NCBI RefSeq assembly: GCF_009696575.1 | Contig: NZ_VULQ01000001.1 | Location: 186,001-250,000, forward strand | Direction of reading: 5' to 3' | DNA: 64,000 nucleotides | DNA from: Anaerococcus porci | Lineage (GTDB): Bacteria > Bacillota > Clostridia > Tissierellales > Peptoniphilaceae | Shown here: piece after piece, positions 38,145-46,789 of the stretch | How the letters are laid out: each line of letters opens with the position of its first letter | How positions within the stretch are numbered: the first letter of the stretch is position 1 | Made by a program: the position numbers and the translations under genes | The notes under the pieces: model-generated | Seen by the model: only the letters and a program-made list of their open reading frames with translations | Told to the model about the DNA's origin: nothing | Database searches by the model: none

Positions 38145-38993
38145 ATGGTAATGATAGATAATAACGAAAACGATAACACAGCAATGCAAAGTATATACTT
38201 AAATGTACTTTATGCTAAGAAAAATTCTTCATCGAATAAAATAAGCTCTAGGATTCATTTTCATCCTTTTACTGAGTTTTATTTTATTATTGATGGCAAT
38301 GGAAAATTTTCTATTGAAGATAAAATGATTGATGTAAAAAAAGATGACTTTTTGATAATAAATTCAAATGTTGGTCACAGTATATATTCATCGAAAGATG
38401 ATGAGAATCTTATTTATGTTTCATTCGGAGTTGATAGTATTTTTGTCAAATCAGTAGATAATAACGAAAATTTAGAAGAGGATAAATATTACTACAACTC
38501 TATAGATGAGATGAAAGATTACTTTTTAAATTCTTTCAATGACATCAACAATGAATTTAATTCAAAAGATCCTTATTCTAAGTCTATGGCAAATGCTAAA
38601 GCAAGCGAATTTGTAATAACTTTACTTAGAAATTTAAGCGATGAGTTTAAGATAACAAACGATATAAAAATCAACAAACAAATTGATTATATCAAAAATT
38701 TTATTGATAACAATTACTCAGAAGATATAAGACTTGAAAACTTATCTAAAATGGCTTATATGAATAAGTTCCATTTAATTTCAGAATTCAAGCAAAATTA
38801 TAGGGTAACCCCTATAGAATACCTTATTCTTAAAAGAATCGAGGTAACTAAAAACTTATTAATAAGTACTAATCACTCTATGGAAGAAATTTCTTCTATA
38901 GTGGGTTTTAATTCTCAGTCTTATTTTAATCAGGTTTTTAAAAAGAAGGTCGGTATAACACCTTCACAATTTAGAAAAAATCATAGAATTTAA
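38145..38993 (+). CDS. AraC-family transcriptional regulator with cupin sensor
   Basis: The N-terminal cupin (RIHFHPFTEFYFIIDGNGKF; VGHSIYS) probably binds a small ligand, often a sugar. The C-terminal double helix-turn-helix is complete (EDIRLENLSKMAYMNKFHL; SMEEISSIVGFNSQSYFNQVFKKKVGITPSQFRK). AAGGGACG is 8 bases before ATG 38145, the preferred start; ATG 38139 is only 3 bases from it. Its divergent neighbour is the GlgB-like gene, the likely target. The ligand is unknown. Confidence 0.88.
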   Translation: MVMIDNNENDNTAMQSIYLNVLYAKKNSSSNKISSRIHFHPFTEFYFIIDGNGKFSIEDKMIDVKKDDFLIINSNVGHSIYSSKDDENLIYVSFGVDSIFVKSVDNNENLEEDKYYYNSIDEMKDYFLNSFNDINNEFNSKDPYSKSMANAKASEFVITLLRNLSDEFKITNDIKINKQIDYIKNFIDNNYSEDIRLENLSKMAYMNKFHLISEFKQNYRVTPIEYLILKRIEVTKNLLISTNHSMEEISSIVGFNSQSYFNQVFKKKVGITPSQFRKNHRI

Positions 38994-38997
38994 AAAA

Positions 38998-39034
38998 GGA
39001 GTTGTTGCAAATGTAATTTTGCAACAACCCTTTT
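38998..39034. terminator. Terminator after the AraC-family gene
   Basis: Stem 39001-39011 with 39018-39028 (11 base pairs), followed by CCTTTTTT. The converging gene ends at 39035. Confidence 0.8.
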
Positions 39035-39667
39035 TTAGTTTTTTAACTCTTCAATTCTTACTCTTTGTATAACATTATCTTCAATTGAAACCACCTTATA
39101 CATATACTTTCCATATATAAGTTTTGTTTTTTCTTTAATTTCTTTTACATCTTCTAGCTTTGCAATCTCATAAACTAAACCGCCAAGAGTATTTGACATA
39201 TCTTGAGGTATATCTAGAGCAAATTCTTTTTTTATCTTTTCTACAGTCATTGCGGCAGAAAAAGTATTATCAATCGTTGCCATAAGTTTGTCATCATTTA
39301 TTACAAATTTTATTATTGCAAATATAAGTCCAATAGATATTGAACCAATAAGTATATCAACTAAACCTACAGAATAAACCAACATTTTTCTTGCTATTAC
39401 AAAAAGAATTAGAGTAAGAACAGATTCATGACTTTTAGTGATTATCATCTCCAAAAGCTCAATACCCACCACCAATAAAAGTGCATGCTTTAAAAACTCA
39501 TTTAAAAGCTCATAGTTACTTCTTACATTAGAAGATGAAACGATATCAATCCCATATCTTAAAAGATTTGGAACTGACAATAGGACAGATATTAATATGG
39601 CAATACATATTAAAACTTCTATAAATTTTATAGCCTTATCTATAAATTCTCTAATCAATTTCTCCAT
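39035..39667 (-). CDS. Membrane protein with PsiE-like helices and CorC/HlyC-like C-terminal domain
   Basis: Residues 1-130 form about four hydrophobic helices (FIEVLICIAILISVLLSVP; ALLLVVGIELLEMII; VLTLILFVIARKMLV; IGSISIGLIFAIIKFV) resembling the PsiE family. The C-terminal 70 residues (MSNTLGGLVYEIAKLEDVKE, then YKVVSIEDNVIQRVRIEEL) resemble the transporter-associated CorC_HlyC domain that normally follows CBS domains in cation-efflux proteins. I recognise the two parts only by eye and cannot assign a function. GAGG precedes the ATG; it follows the lipoprotein gene by nine bases in one operon. Confidence 0.65.
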   Translation of the reverse strand: MEKLIREFIDKAIKFIEVLICIAILISVLLSVPNLLRYGIDIVSSSNVRSNYELLNEFLKHALLLVVGIELLEMIITKSHESVLTLILFVIARKMLVYSVGLVDILIGSISIGLIFAIIKFVINDDKLMATIDNTFSAAMTVEKIKKEFALDIPQDMSNTLGGLVYEIAKLEDVKEIKEKTKLIYGKYMYKVVSIEDNVIQRVRIEELKN

Positions 39668-39676
39668 AAAACCTCA

Positions 39677-40939
39677 CTAATATTTAACACCCTCAGTATA
39701 TTCTGCAGATGAATTCCATATTAAGAATTCATCTTGTCCACTATCATAGATAGCATCAACTTGAGCTTGAACTGCACCAGCATCATATTCCATATAATTG
39801 CCCTGTCCTATCCATGATGCTGTAAAATCTTGAATCCATGGTCTAGACTTAGGTTTATGGTTAATTTCTTTAAATTCTTTTTGCTCTTCTTTTAGATACC
39901 TTCTAACTAATTCATATGGTTCAAGATCTGGTTTTTCTAGGTCAAACGAAAAAGAACTCCAATGGGATGGGTATATCATTGAACTCATTACATCAGCTTC
40001 ATTAGCCATTTCCTTAAAATCCTGACCAATTCCCTCAGCTCTTCCAACTTGCATTGCATAACCAAAAACATCTATTCCACAAGGCATATCGTAGGCTTGA
40101 AGCATTTCTCTTGCATCTTTCACAAACGAAGTTATAGCATCTATTCTTTTTTCTCCATCTTTCATTTTTAAATCTTGCCACCTACCCATTGGATAATTAA
40201 GTTCTCCCTGGAAAGTTTCAAATCCTTCAGCAAATCTTATATAATCAAATTGGATTTCATCAAATCCTGATTTTGCCGCAAGTTCTGCAATCTCTAAATC
40301 ATATTTTCTAACCTCATCCATAAATGGATTCATAAAAGCTTCTCCATTAGCATTAGTCCATAAAGACCCATCTTTTAATGTAAAACCCCATTCAGGATGT
40401 TTTTTAGTTATAACAGAATCTTTGAAAGTGGTTATTCTTCCTATAACATAAATACCTTTTGAATGCATATCCTTGATAAATTTTTCTACATCTATAACCT
40501 TACTTGTTGCATATTTTATATCTTCATTATCTGTTTTAAATTCGCAAGTGATATTTCCCCAATCATCCTTAATATCTATCACGACTGAATTTAGCTTGGT
40601 AGAATCTAATAAATTTATAATTTTATCATATGTTTTTGGATTTGCTATAGCATAGGTATTAAAGTATAAACCCTTAACTCCGTCCTTAGGATAATATTTA
40701 GATTTTTTTTCGTCTAATGATTTTAGCCTAGATGTATCATAATCCATATTATAGTCATCAGGAGTTATCCCTACTTCATAAGGCTCACCTATAGGCTTTT
40801 TTTCTCTTTTATCACTTAATTTTTTATTGGAACTTACATCATTTGATAAATCATTACCTTTATTATCCTTACTGACACAAGAAGTAAACATGAAAATAAG
40901 AGAAACAATTAGAGCTAATAAAAAATTTCTATGCTTCAT
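39677..40939 (-). CDS. Lipoprotein with DUF4015 (glycoside hydrolase-like barrel)
   Basis: The 420-residue precursor begins MKHRNFLLALIVSLIFMFTSC, a lipoprotein signal with lipobox FTSC, so it is anchored on the outer face of the membrane. The body is the DUF4015 barrel: KGLYFNTYAIANPKTYDKII, VVIDIKDDWGNITCEF, GFDEIQFDYIRFAEG, DVFGYAMQVGRAEGIGQD, MSSMIYPSHW. The domain resembles glycoside hydrolases; the substrate is unknown, and cell-wall or polysaccharide processing is plausible. Start 40939 is set by TAGGAGTTTTT; the in-frame ATG at 40981 is rejected. Confidence 0.85.
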   Translation of the reverse strand: MKHRNFLLALIVSLIFMFTSCVSKDNKGNDLSNDVSSNKKLSDKREKKPIGEPYEVGITPDDYNMDYDTSRLKSLDEKKSKYYPKDGVKGLYFNTYAIANPKTYDKIINLLDSTKLNSVVIDIKDDWGNITCEFKTDNEDIKYATSKVIDVEKFIKDMHSKGIYVIGRITTFKDSVITKKHPEWGFTLKDGSLWTNANGEAFMNPFMDEVRKYDLEIAELAAKSGFDEIQFDYIRFAEGFETFQGELNYPMGRWQDLKMKDGEKRIDAITSFVKDAREMLQAYDMPCGIDVFGYAMQVGRAEGIGQDFKEMANEADVMSSMIYPSHWSSFSFDLEKPDLEPYELVRRYLKEEQKEFKEINHKPKSRPWIQDFTASWIGQGNYMEYDAGAVQAQVDAIYDSGQDEFLIWNSSAEYTEGVKY

Positions 40940-40962
40940 AAAAACTCCTAGCTTGTTTAAAA

Positions 40963-40995
40963 TAAAAAAAGAGCAAGTCAAAAAGACCCACTCTA
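40963..40995 (-). terminator. Terminator of tuf
   Basis: A 10-base stem with G-U pairs (40970-40979 with 40985-40994). On the minus strand it is followed by TTTTTTTATTTT. Confidence 0.75.
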
Positions 40996-41001
40996 TATTT
41001 T

Positions 41002-42198
41002 TTATTGGATAACTTTTGTTACAACTCCTGAAGCAACTGTTCTTCCACCTTCTCTTACTGCGAATCTTAGTCCTTCTTCAAGAGCTATTGGTTTTTGTAA
41101 TGTGATTTTGAATGTTGCATTGTCTCCTGGCATTACCATTTCTGTTCCTTCTTCTAGTTGGATGTCTCCTGTTACGTCTGTTGTTCTAAAGAAGAATTGT
41201 GGTCTATAGCCTGAGAAGAATGGTGTATGACGTCCACCTTCTTCTTTGGTTAGTACGTATACTTGGCCTTCAAATTCTGTGTGTGGGTGTACTGAACCTG
41301 GTGCTGCTATTACTTGCCCTCTTTGGATTTCGTTTCTTTGAACTCCTCTTAGTAGTAACGCACAGTTATCTCCTGATTCTGTTACTTCTAGTGATTTGTG
41401 GAACATTTCTATTCCTGTTACTACTACTTCTCTTGTTTTGTCAGTTAATCCTACGATTTCTACTGTTGAGCCTAGTTTTAGAGTTCCTCTTTCTACTCTT
41501 CCTGTTGCTACTGTTCCACGTCCTGAGATTGTCATTACGTCTTCTACTGGCATTAGGAATGGTTGGTCATTGTCTCTTTCTGGTATGTCAAAGTATTCAT
41601 CTACTTGTTCCATTAGGTTTAGGATTTTATCTGACCATGGTCCTTCTCCACCTTCTTGGATTGCTTTTAATGCTGATCCTACTACTACTGGTGCTCCATC
41701 TCCATCGAAGTCGTATTCGTTTAGTAAATCTCTTACTTCCATTTCTACTAGTTCGATTAATTCTGGATCATCTACTTGGTCTTCTTTGTTTAAGAATACT
41801 GCGATTTTTGGTACTCCTACTTGTCTTGCTAGTAGAATGTGTTCTCTTGTTTGTGGCATTGGACCGTCTGCTGCTGATACTACTATGATTGCTCCGTCCA
41901 TTTGGGCTGCTCCTGTTATCATGTTTTTAACGTAGTCAGCGTGACCTGGTGCGTCAATATGTGCATAGTGTCTGTTTGGTGTTTCATATTCTACTACAGA
42001 TGTGTTGATTGTGATTCCTCTTTCTCTCTCTTCTGGAGCTTTATCGATTTTATCATAATCAATTGATTCACCTGTTCCGTATTTTTTATTTAATACTAAT
42101 GTAATTGCTGCTGTTGTTGTTGTTTTACCATGGTCAACGTGTCCTATTGTACCAATATTAATATGTGGTTTACTTCTTTCAAATGTTTCTTTACTCAT
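41002..42198 (-). CDS. tuf: Translation elongation factor Tu
   Basis: EF-Tu delivers aminoacyl-tRNA to the ribosome. The 398-residue protein has [10 protein letters not shown] (G1), [12 protein letters not shown] (G2), [12 protein letters not shown] (G3), NKEDQVDD (G4), and domains II and III with the conserved end [26 protein letters not shown] precedes the ATG. Unlike the common layout it is not next to fusA or ribosomal proteins here. Its codon use looks more biased than its neighbours, as expected for a highly expressed gene. Confidence 0.99.
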   Translation of the reverse strand: MSKETFERSKPHINIGTIGHVDHGKTTTTAAITLVLNKKYGTGESIDYDKIDKAPEERERGITINTSVVEYETPNRHYAHIDAPGHADYVKNMITGAAQMDGAIIVVSAADGPMPQTREHILLARQVGVPKIAVFLNKEDQVDDPELIELVEMEVRDLLNEYDFDGDGAPVVVGSALKAIQEGGEGPWSDKILNLMEQVDEYFDIPERDNDQPFLMPVEDVMTISGRGTVATGRVERGTLKLGSTVEIVGLTDKTREVVVTGIEMFHKSLEVTESGDNCALLLRGVQRNEIQRGQVIAAPGSVHPHTEFEGQVYVLTKEEGGRHTPFFSGYRPQFFFRTTDVTGDIQLEEGTEMVMPGDNATFKITLQKPIALEEGLRFAVREGGRTVASGVVTKVIQ

Positions 42199-42297
42199 TT
42201 CATCCTCCTAAATATTATAATTTTACTATACCATAAATTTAATAATTTTACTAGAATTAAGAACATTATACCGTTTTTTATTGAATAAATAAAAAAT

Positions 42298-42326
42298 TTG
42301 CAATTTTTTAAAACAGGTAGTATACT
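42298..42326 (+). promoter_or_regulatory. Promoter of tRNA-Thr
   Basis: TTGCAA (42298-42303) and TATACT (42321-42326) with a 17-base spacer, 9 bases before the tRNA. Confidence 0.75.
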
Positions 42327-42335
42327 TAATTAAGT

Positions 42336-42411
42336 GCCACTTTAGCTCAGTAGGTAGAGCGCATCCATGGTAAGGATGAGGTCCTCAGTTCGATTCTGGG
42401 AAGTGGCTCCA
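42336..42411 (+). tRNA. tRNA-Thr (GGT)
   Basis: 76 nucleotides with acceptor GCCACTT/AAGTGGC, D-arm AGCTCAGTAGGTAGAGC, anticodon stem CATCC/GGATG with loop ATGGTAA (anticodon GGT), T-loop GTTCGATTC and encoded CCA. Its 3' end borders foreign-looking DNA, so it is a probable integration site for the island that follows. Confidence 0.97.
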
Positions 42412-42467
42412 TTTTATGCCCATTTTTACGGAATTTCAACGTTTGTATTGATAAAAATGCTAAGAAA

Positions 42468-42522
42468 TTTGGAGAAATCCGACTGGTTTGGTAACACGTT
42501 GGTAACTGGTTGGTAACACAAT
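42468..42522 (+). repeat. Triple TTGGTAAC repeat, probable integrase arm sites of a lost element
   Basis: Three direct copies of TTGGTAAC, spaced 11 bases apart, lie about 75 bases beyond tRNA-Thr (TTTGGTAACACG, TTGGTAACTGG, TTGGTAACAC). Clustered short direct repeats beside a tRNA 3' end are typical of attP arm regions bound by tyrosine integrases. No integrase gene remains, and no second copy of the tRNA 3' end was found in the window. Confidence 0.45.
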
Positions 42523-42555
42523 AAAAAAATAACTAATGGTACAATATAGAGAATC

Positions 42556-42590
42556 AAGAAGAAAGTGATCTGCTTTCTTCTTTTTTTATT
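42556..42590 (+). terminator. Intrinsic terminator downstream of tRNA-Thr
   Basis: A 10-base stem (42556-42565 with 42573-42582), 7-base loop, and T-run TTTTTTTATT. It probably ends the tRNA-Thr transcript. Confidence 0.8.
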
Positions 42591-42699
42591 CTTTGTTAAA
42601 TAGTGTTGGTAGATAAAATAAACACAATTATTTCCAAGGAAGTAAGAAAGTAGAACATACTACTTCTTGGTTTTTAATTTCTTAAAACTAGATTCCTAC

Positions 42700-43002
42700 T
42701 TACAAAAACTCTAGTCCTAAAATTAACAAATGATCTAAAATAAATATGCTTAATAGCTTAATAAAATTGTTAATCCCTTCAATAGAATCATTAGGATATT
42801 TATAAATAAAAGAATTCTCAATAAAATCTAAATACTCAAAATAAATATTAATAGACACATGCATCTTAAGATAAATCTTATCATTAAAATACATTAAATG
42901 TCTCTTAACACCCTTAATAAATTCATGATGAATATCACCCAAAAAAGATATATTATCCACTTTAATATTTAGTAAATTTGTAATAAAATAATCAATAGAC
43001 AT
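42700..43002 (-). pseudogene. N-terminal fragment resembling an ISL3-family transposase
   Basis: The first 35 of 100 residues (DYFITNLLNIKVDNISF, then HEFIKGVKRHLMYF) resemble the start of ISL3-type transposases. The expected zinc-finger cysteines do not follow, and the rest is low-complexity Ile/Leu/Phe/Tyr-rich sequence that looks out of frame. AGGAGA precedes the ATG. An alternative is a small phage protein. It marks the left part of the island. Confidence 0.4.
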
Positions 43003-43081
43003 ATTTAGTCTCCTTTTTAAGTTGTGGTTAATTAATTGTAAGGTAAATAATTAAATATGCCTTTTTTTCACTAAAAAATCA

Positions 43082-43118
43082 AGCGAAATCTTCTGTAAAT
43101 TACAGACTACATTCCGCT
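43082..43118. repeat. Imperfect 37-base palindrome at the end of the catabolic operon
   Basis: AGCG-A-AAT/ATT-C-CGCT outer arms and CTGTAA/TTACAG inner arms around one base. It lies about 80 bases after the last gene of the M29-AroM-DUF1177-DUF917 operon and may be its terminator or an insertion-sequence end. Confidence 0.35.
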
Positions 43119-43196
43119 CAAAATAGATTATTAGATTCAATATTTACAGAATTGAGTTCAGATATTGAACCACTTTTTTAAACTTAGAAAAAATAA

Positions 43197-44126
43197 TTAT
43201 AAAAATCTCCCGTTTTCTAAAAGTTTTTCATCATCTAGATACAGCGTCGGATTAAGAATTATCCCATCAAGGTGGCAACTTGCTTGGTTTTTCCCGCCAA
43301 ATGATGTATTTGTACCAAAAGCTATATGAACAGTTCCATATATTTTTTCGTCTTCAAGAATCACTCCAGTAAGTCTTGCGGCAGAATTTGTTCCAATTCC
43401 AAGTTCTGCTATAGTGTGATTTTCTTCACTTACAAAGAGAATTGAAAGCTTATTGTCATCATCACCCTCTAATTTGACTATCTTGCCATTTTCTATTTCA
43501 ACAAGCAATGGTTTTTTCAAAAGGCCTATTCCAACCATTGAACCATCAATTAACATTTTTCCATTTACACCAGTCTCAATAGGCGCTATATACGCTTCTC
43601 CAGAAGGCAAATTTCCGCCTTCGCCTTTATTTTTATATACGCCAGGGGAAGAAACACCAGACCTTCCGTCTAGGTTTAAATTTAAAGTATAGCCATCTTT
43701 TTCTATTCTTGCATATTTTGCCTTTGTAAGTTTTTCTGTAATTACCTCAGTTAACTTGATAACTTCATCATAATTGGCATTTATTGCACCGTTTTCGAAC
43801 ATATCTTCAGTAATTCCAGGCATGCTTGCAACTCTTGTACCTGATTTTAATGCATTTACTTTTGCATTTGTATGCGTCATTGAAACTGTAGTAGCTGCAA
43901 TAACGACATCTACCGATTTCATTAGTTCTTCAACTTCTAAAGGTAATTGTTCCCCACTTACTCTTCTTGGTTTCATAACAAATAGATAAGATTCTTTCGC
44001 TATGTTTTTTGCTTCTTCATACAATTTATTTGCTATATTAATTTTGTTGTCATCAGTGAGTATTAAAACTTTTTCTTGTTCTTTTATACCCATTGCATCA
44101 ATTAAAACCTTTTTGTAACTGTTCAA
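43197..44126 (-). CDS. M29-family aminopeptidase-like protein
   Basis: The 309-residue protein resembles the metal-dependent M29 (AmpS/AmpII) aminopeptidases. It has NLPSGEAYIAPIETGVNG (catalytic Glu and glycine loop), ELGIGTNSAARLTG, and the C-terminal HIAFGTNTSFGGKNQASCHLDG with metal-binding His and Asp. It is shorter than classical AmpS (about 410), the form usually seen beside DUF917 genes. I chose TTG 44126 because GGGGTGA lies just before it; a GTG at 44144 overlaps aroM more. Last gene of the island operon; inferred to hydrolyse a peptide-like intermediate. Confidence 0.75.
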   Translation of the reverse strand: MNSYKKVLIDAMGIKEQEKVLILTDDNKINIANKLYEEAKNIAKESYLFVMKPRRVSGEQLPLEVEELMKSVDVVIAATTVSMTHTNAKVNALKSGTRVASMPGITEDMFENGAINANYDEVIKLTEVITEKLTKAKYARIEKDGYTLNLNLDGRSGVSSPGVYKNKGEGGNLPSGEAYIAPIETGVNGKMLIDGSMVGIGLLKKPLLVEIENGKIVKLEGDDDNKLSILFVSEENHTIAELGIGTNSAARLTGVILEDEKIYGTVHIAFGTNTSFGGKNQASCHLDGIILNPTLYLDDEKLLENGRFL

Positions 44127-44130
44127 AAAA

Positions 44131-44799
44131 TCACCCCATTTCACTTATTATTTTGCCAATCAAGTTATTACCCAATACAACACTTTTTCCTGTTTTCTCA
44201 ACAAAAAACTCTCTCATTTCCTTTGAATAACCCATACAATCCATAAAAACAACATCTGGATTTATTTTTTCAATATATTCTACTGCGTTTGAAAATTCTT
44301 TTTGATTTTTTGCATATGGAGATACGTTTATGCAATATAATTTTTCAATTATCGCTCCCCACTTCTCCTTTGATTGTGGAATTTGTAATTCATCCGGAAC
44401 TAAAATCAATAGCGAACCATTTCCAACCAATTCTTTAACTACTGGAAAAATTAATCTTTGTGGAAAAATAATATTTTTCTCTGTAATAAATTTATGTTCA
44501 AAAACTCCTGTGCAAAGCATTAGAATTAAATCGGCATTTTTTTCTTCTTTGTAAATTATATCTTGTATTTTTTCCAAAATATATTTTTCTGCAAACTGAA
44601 CATATTCATCAGATTTAAGTTTTGACTCTAAAACATAATCACTATCTTTGGGAGAAAAGTTTTTCTCAATATAGTCTTTTGACAAACCGTCTAATGCGCC
44701 TCGCTGAATAATATTAAATTCTTTCAGGTATTTGCCCATTGAAGATATAATGTCATTCCTTGGCGCTTGACCTATCGTTATACATAACAACGTCTTCAT
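44131..44799 (-). CDS. AroM family protein
   Basis: The 222 residues match the AroM family, whose biochemical role is not established: start TLLCITIGQAPRNDI, then IQRGALDGLSKDYIE, LILMLCTGVFEHKFI, and PDVVFMDCMGYSKEMREFF. The Cys and Asp motifs resemble Asp/Glu-racemase-like folds, and AroM proteins often sit beside hydantoin or amino-acid racemase genes, as here. It starts one base after the DUF1177 gene stops and overlaps or abuts the M29 gene. Confidence 0.8.
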   Translation of the reverse strand: MKTLLCITIGQAPRNDIISSMGKYLKEFNIIQRGALDGLSKDYIEKNFSPKDSDYVLESKLKSDEYVQFAEKYILEKIQDIIYKEEKNADLILMLCTGVFEHKFITEKNIIFPQRLIFPVVKELVGNGSLLILVPDELQIPQSKEKWGAIIEKLYCINVSPYAKNQKEFSNAVEYIEKINPDVVFMDCMGYSKEMREFFVEKTGKSVVLGNNLIGKIISEMG

Positions 44800-45732
44800 T
44801 TAATCACCTAGTGTTTGAAACTTTTTCATTGAACCATATTTTTGTAAAATTTTTTCATATTCTATTTTGTCGTAAAAATTTATTTTTCCTTTACCATAGG
44901 CTTTTGCAACTTCGACTACAAATCTTCCGCAAGTTTCCAACACACTCGGATGTGATGCGCCTGTGGCACATCCTGGAACCACTGTTTCTGTTGTAATTGC
45001 GACACCAACAACAGGTGCTTCAGTAGCTGTAGCAGGTTGTAAAATGCTGTTCAAATGATATAAGTCATTTCCATAAGGTGTAATGTCTTGTTCAGACAAT
45101 GCAAATACTTTTGGAAGTTGTCCTGTGGTTATCTCCATTAAATCTAGCAAATCATCACTAACTTTTAAGATATATCCTTCTTTAACTGTTGGAGAAATTG
45201 CGAACCCATTATAGTTAATTATCCTATTTCCTTTTGTAGTATCAATGGATAAAACAGCATCAAAATCTCCTCTTACTTCTTCTTCATTTACCACTTGCAT
45301 ATCGACTGGAGAACCCATAAAAGGAACTGGTTCATGTGGTTGAGTAGGTGCGTCAGGGCAAATATGGGTTGAAACTATAATATCTCCATTTAAAAAGTCA
45401 CCCTTGTTTTGCATATCAAGTAATTTTGCAGCAACTGATAAAGCAACAAGTGCACCATCTCCATCAGAAACTATTCCCAATCTTTCTGGTCTAGCTCCGA
45501 TACCTCCAAGTCTTCCTAAAACGCCTAAAGTTGGCGCGTTTCCCCCTTCTGACTTTCCATTTTTACCTTTAATTTTTATCCTAATAAAATCGGTTGAGCC
45601 TTCTTCTCCTGAAATCGTATGTACTTCTATTTCAGTATCTCTTATTGATTTTAAATATTCCGCAACCTTTTCTCCTGTTATATCTGATGAATCTACTAAA
45701 TTATACACATCGATTATTTGTTTAATTAGCAT
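44800..45732 (-). CDS. DUF1177 family protein
   Basis: About 310 residues of a family of unknown function. Recognisable blocks are GGNAPTLGVLGRLGGIGARPERLGIVSDGDGA in sections, STHICPDAPTQPHEPVPFMGSPV, and VVPGCATGASHPSVLETCGRF. The His/Asp/Glu-rich pattern (STHICPDAP, SIDTTKGN) suggests a metal hydrolase of the M20/M42 kind, but this is inference. I chose ATG 45732; AAGGAG lies about 13 bases before it. A TTG at 45756 lies in the overlap with DUF917. Confidence 0.75.
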   Translation of the reverse strand: MLIKQIIDVYNLVDSSDITGEKVAEYLKSIRDTEIEVHTISGEEGSTDFIRIKIKGKNGKSEGGNAPTLGVLGRLGGIGARPERLGIVSDGDGALVALSVAAKLLDMQNKGDFLNGDIIVSTHICPDAPTQPHEPVPFMGSPVDMQVVNEEEVRGDFDAVLSIDTTKGNRIINYNGFAISPTVKEGYILKVSDDLLDLMEITTGQLPKVFALSEQDITPYGNDLYHLNSILQPATATEAPVVGVAITTETVVPGCATGASHPSVLETCGRFVVEVAKAYGKGKINFYDKIEYEKILQKYGSMKKFQTLGD

Positions 45733-45739
45733 ATCTTGT

Positions 45740-46789
45740 TCATATCTCCTTCCCAATTATTTTTGATACTTCATCGAGCAGTGTTCTTTCATGCATTGGC
45801 GAACCCAAAATTAACTTATCTGCTTTTACGCCTATAATAACCACTTTCATATTTTCTTCGACCTCAGCAGTTGTTACTGTATCATAATTCTTTTTATTGA
45901 AAGTCATTATTAAATCTGGGAAACTGTAAAGTCTTTTTTCTTTTTTATCAATAGTCATATATTCATTCCAAAACGTTAGTTGATAATCACCAACATTAAA
46001 GGAACCAATATCAAATCCTTCTTTCATATCCAATTTAAAGTTTTCGATTTTTCCTTCAGTAATTATCTCACCTCCTAAAAATTCAACTGCTGTTTCAATA
46101 GGGTTTCCATTCGTTTCTTTTACTTCAAGCATCTTTTCTCCTAGACTTAATGCTTTAGATATGGCACCAATAGCTCCGTTTTTCTTCAAATAACTTGCTT
46201 TTACTGAATTTCTAGCAACAACAACTAAGCCACCCGCATGAACCGCAGCCTCTCTTACAAGTTTTGCACAGTTATTAATATCCCCTCTAACAACTCCTCT
46301 AATATTCATTTTCTTCTCTGGATTTCCACCAGCATAAACCTGAATACTTTCATAACCTTCAACTTTATGGAGATTAAGGCTACCCATTATTCCAGTAGGA
46401 TGAGCTCTTCCATTAGCTGGTGCATCTACAACAGGAACGTTTGAAATAACGCTTTGCATCCATCCGTTCACTGTAGCACCACCACCATTTTCTATTGTTA
46501 TTACACCTTTTATATCTTTTCCTAATTCTTCACTCATTTTGCTGATTGTGTATAGATAATCATCTTGACTTACATATTGCTCTTTTGAAGATGGAGCTCC
46601 TACAAGTGATGTACAAACAATTATATCTTCATCATCAAATTCATTTATGTCAGATAACCTTACTTCACCCTTTTCAAGAGCCAAAAGTCCGATTTTTTTA
46701 CCTTGAATTTTTGATCCTCCTCCACCGCCTCCTAAGACACTACCACCTATGATTGCTTTTTCAACATCAATTTCATTTAATTTTTTCAT
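45740..46789 (-). CDS. DUF917 family protein (S-methyl thiohydantoin desulfurase-like)
   Basis: The 349 residues fit the DUF917 family, related to the hydantoinase/ATPase superfamily and linked to thiohydantoin breakdown in some bacteria. Visible blocks are AIIGGSVLGGGGGGSKIQGKK, VCTSLVGAPSSKEQYV, TIENGGGATVNGWMQSV, DAPANGRAHPTGIMGSL and GSPMHERTLL. ATG 46789 follows AGGAGGAATTTTT; the in-frame ATG at 46816 is rejected. The racemase gene overlaps by 17 bases upstream and DUF1177 follows closely. Confidence 0.82.
   Translation of the reverse strand: MKKLNEIDVEKAIIGGSVLGGGGGGSKIQGKKIGLLALEKGEVRLSDINEFDDEDIIVCTSLVGAPSSKEQYVSQDDYLYTISKMSEELGKDIKGVITIENGGGATVNGWMQSVISNVPVVDAPANGRAHPTGIMGSLNLHKVEGYESIQVYAGGNPEKKMNIRGVVRGDINNCAKLVREAAVHAGGLVVVARNSVKASYLKKNGAIGAISKALSLGEKMLEVKETNGNPIETAVEFLGGEIITEGKIENFKLDMKEGFDIGSFNVGDYQLTFWNEYMTIDKKEKRLYSFPDLIMTFNKKNYDTVTTAEVEENMKVVIIGVKADKLILGSPMHERTLLDEVSKIIGKEI

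Noticed and set aside
41199-41888. Long Leu-rich open frame antisense to tuf
   Set aside because: It mirrors the strongly biased codons of tuf, has no ribosome-binding site and no recognisable domain.
42454-42525. Small open frame starting at an ATG after tRNA-Thr (about 20 codons)
   Set aside because: No ribosome-binding site; it overlaps the TTGGTAAC repeats, which explain the pattern better.
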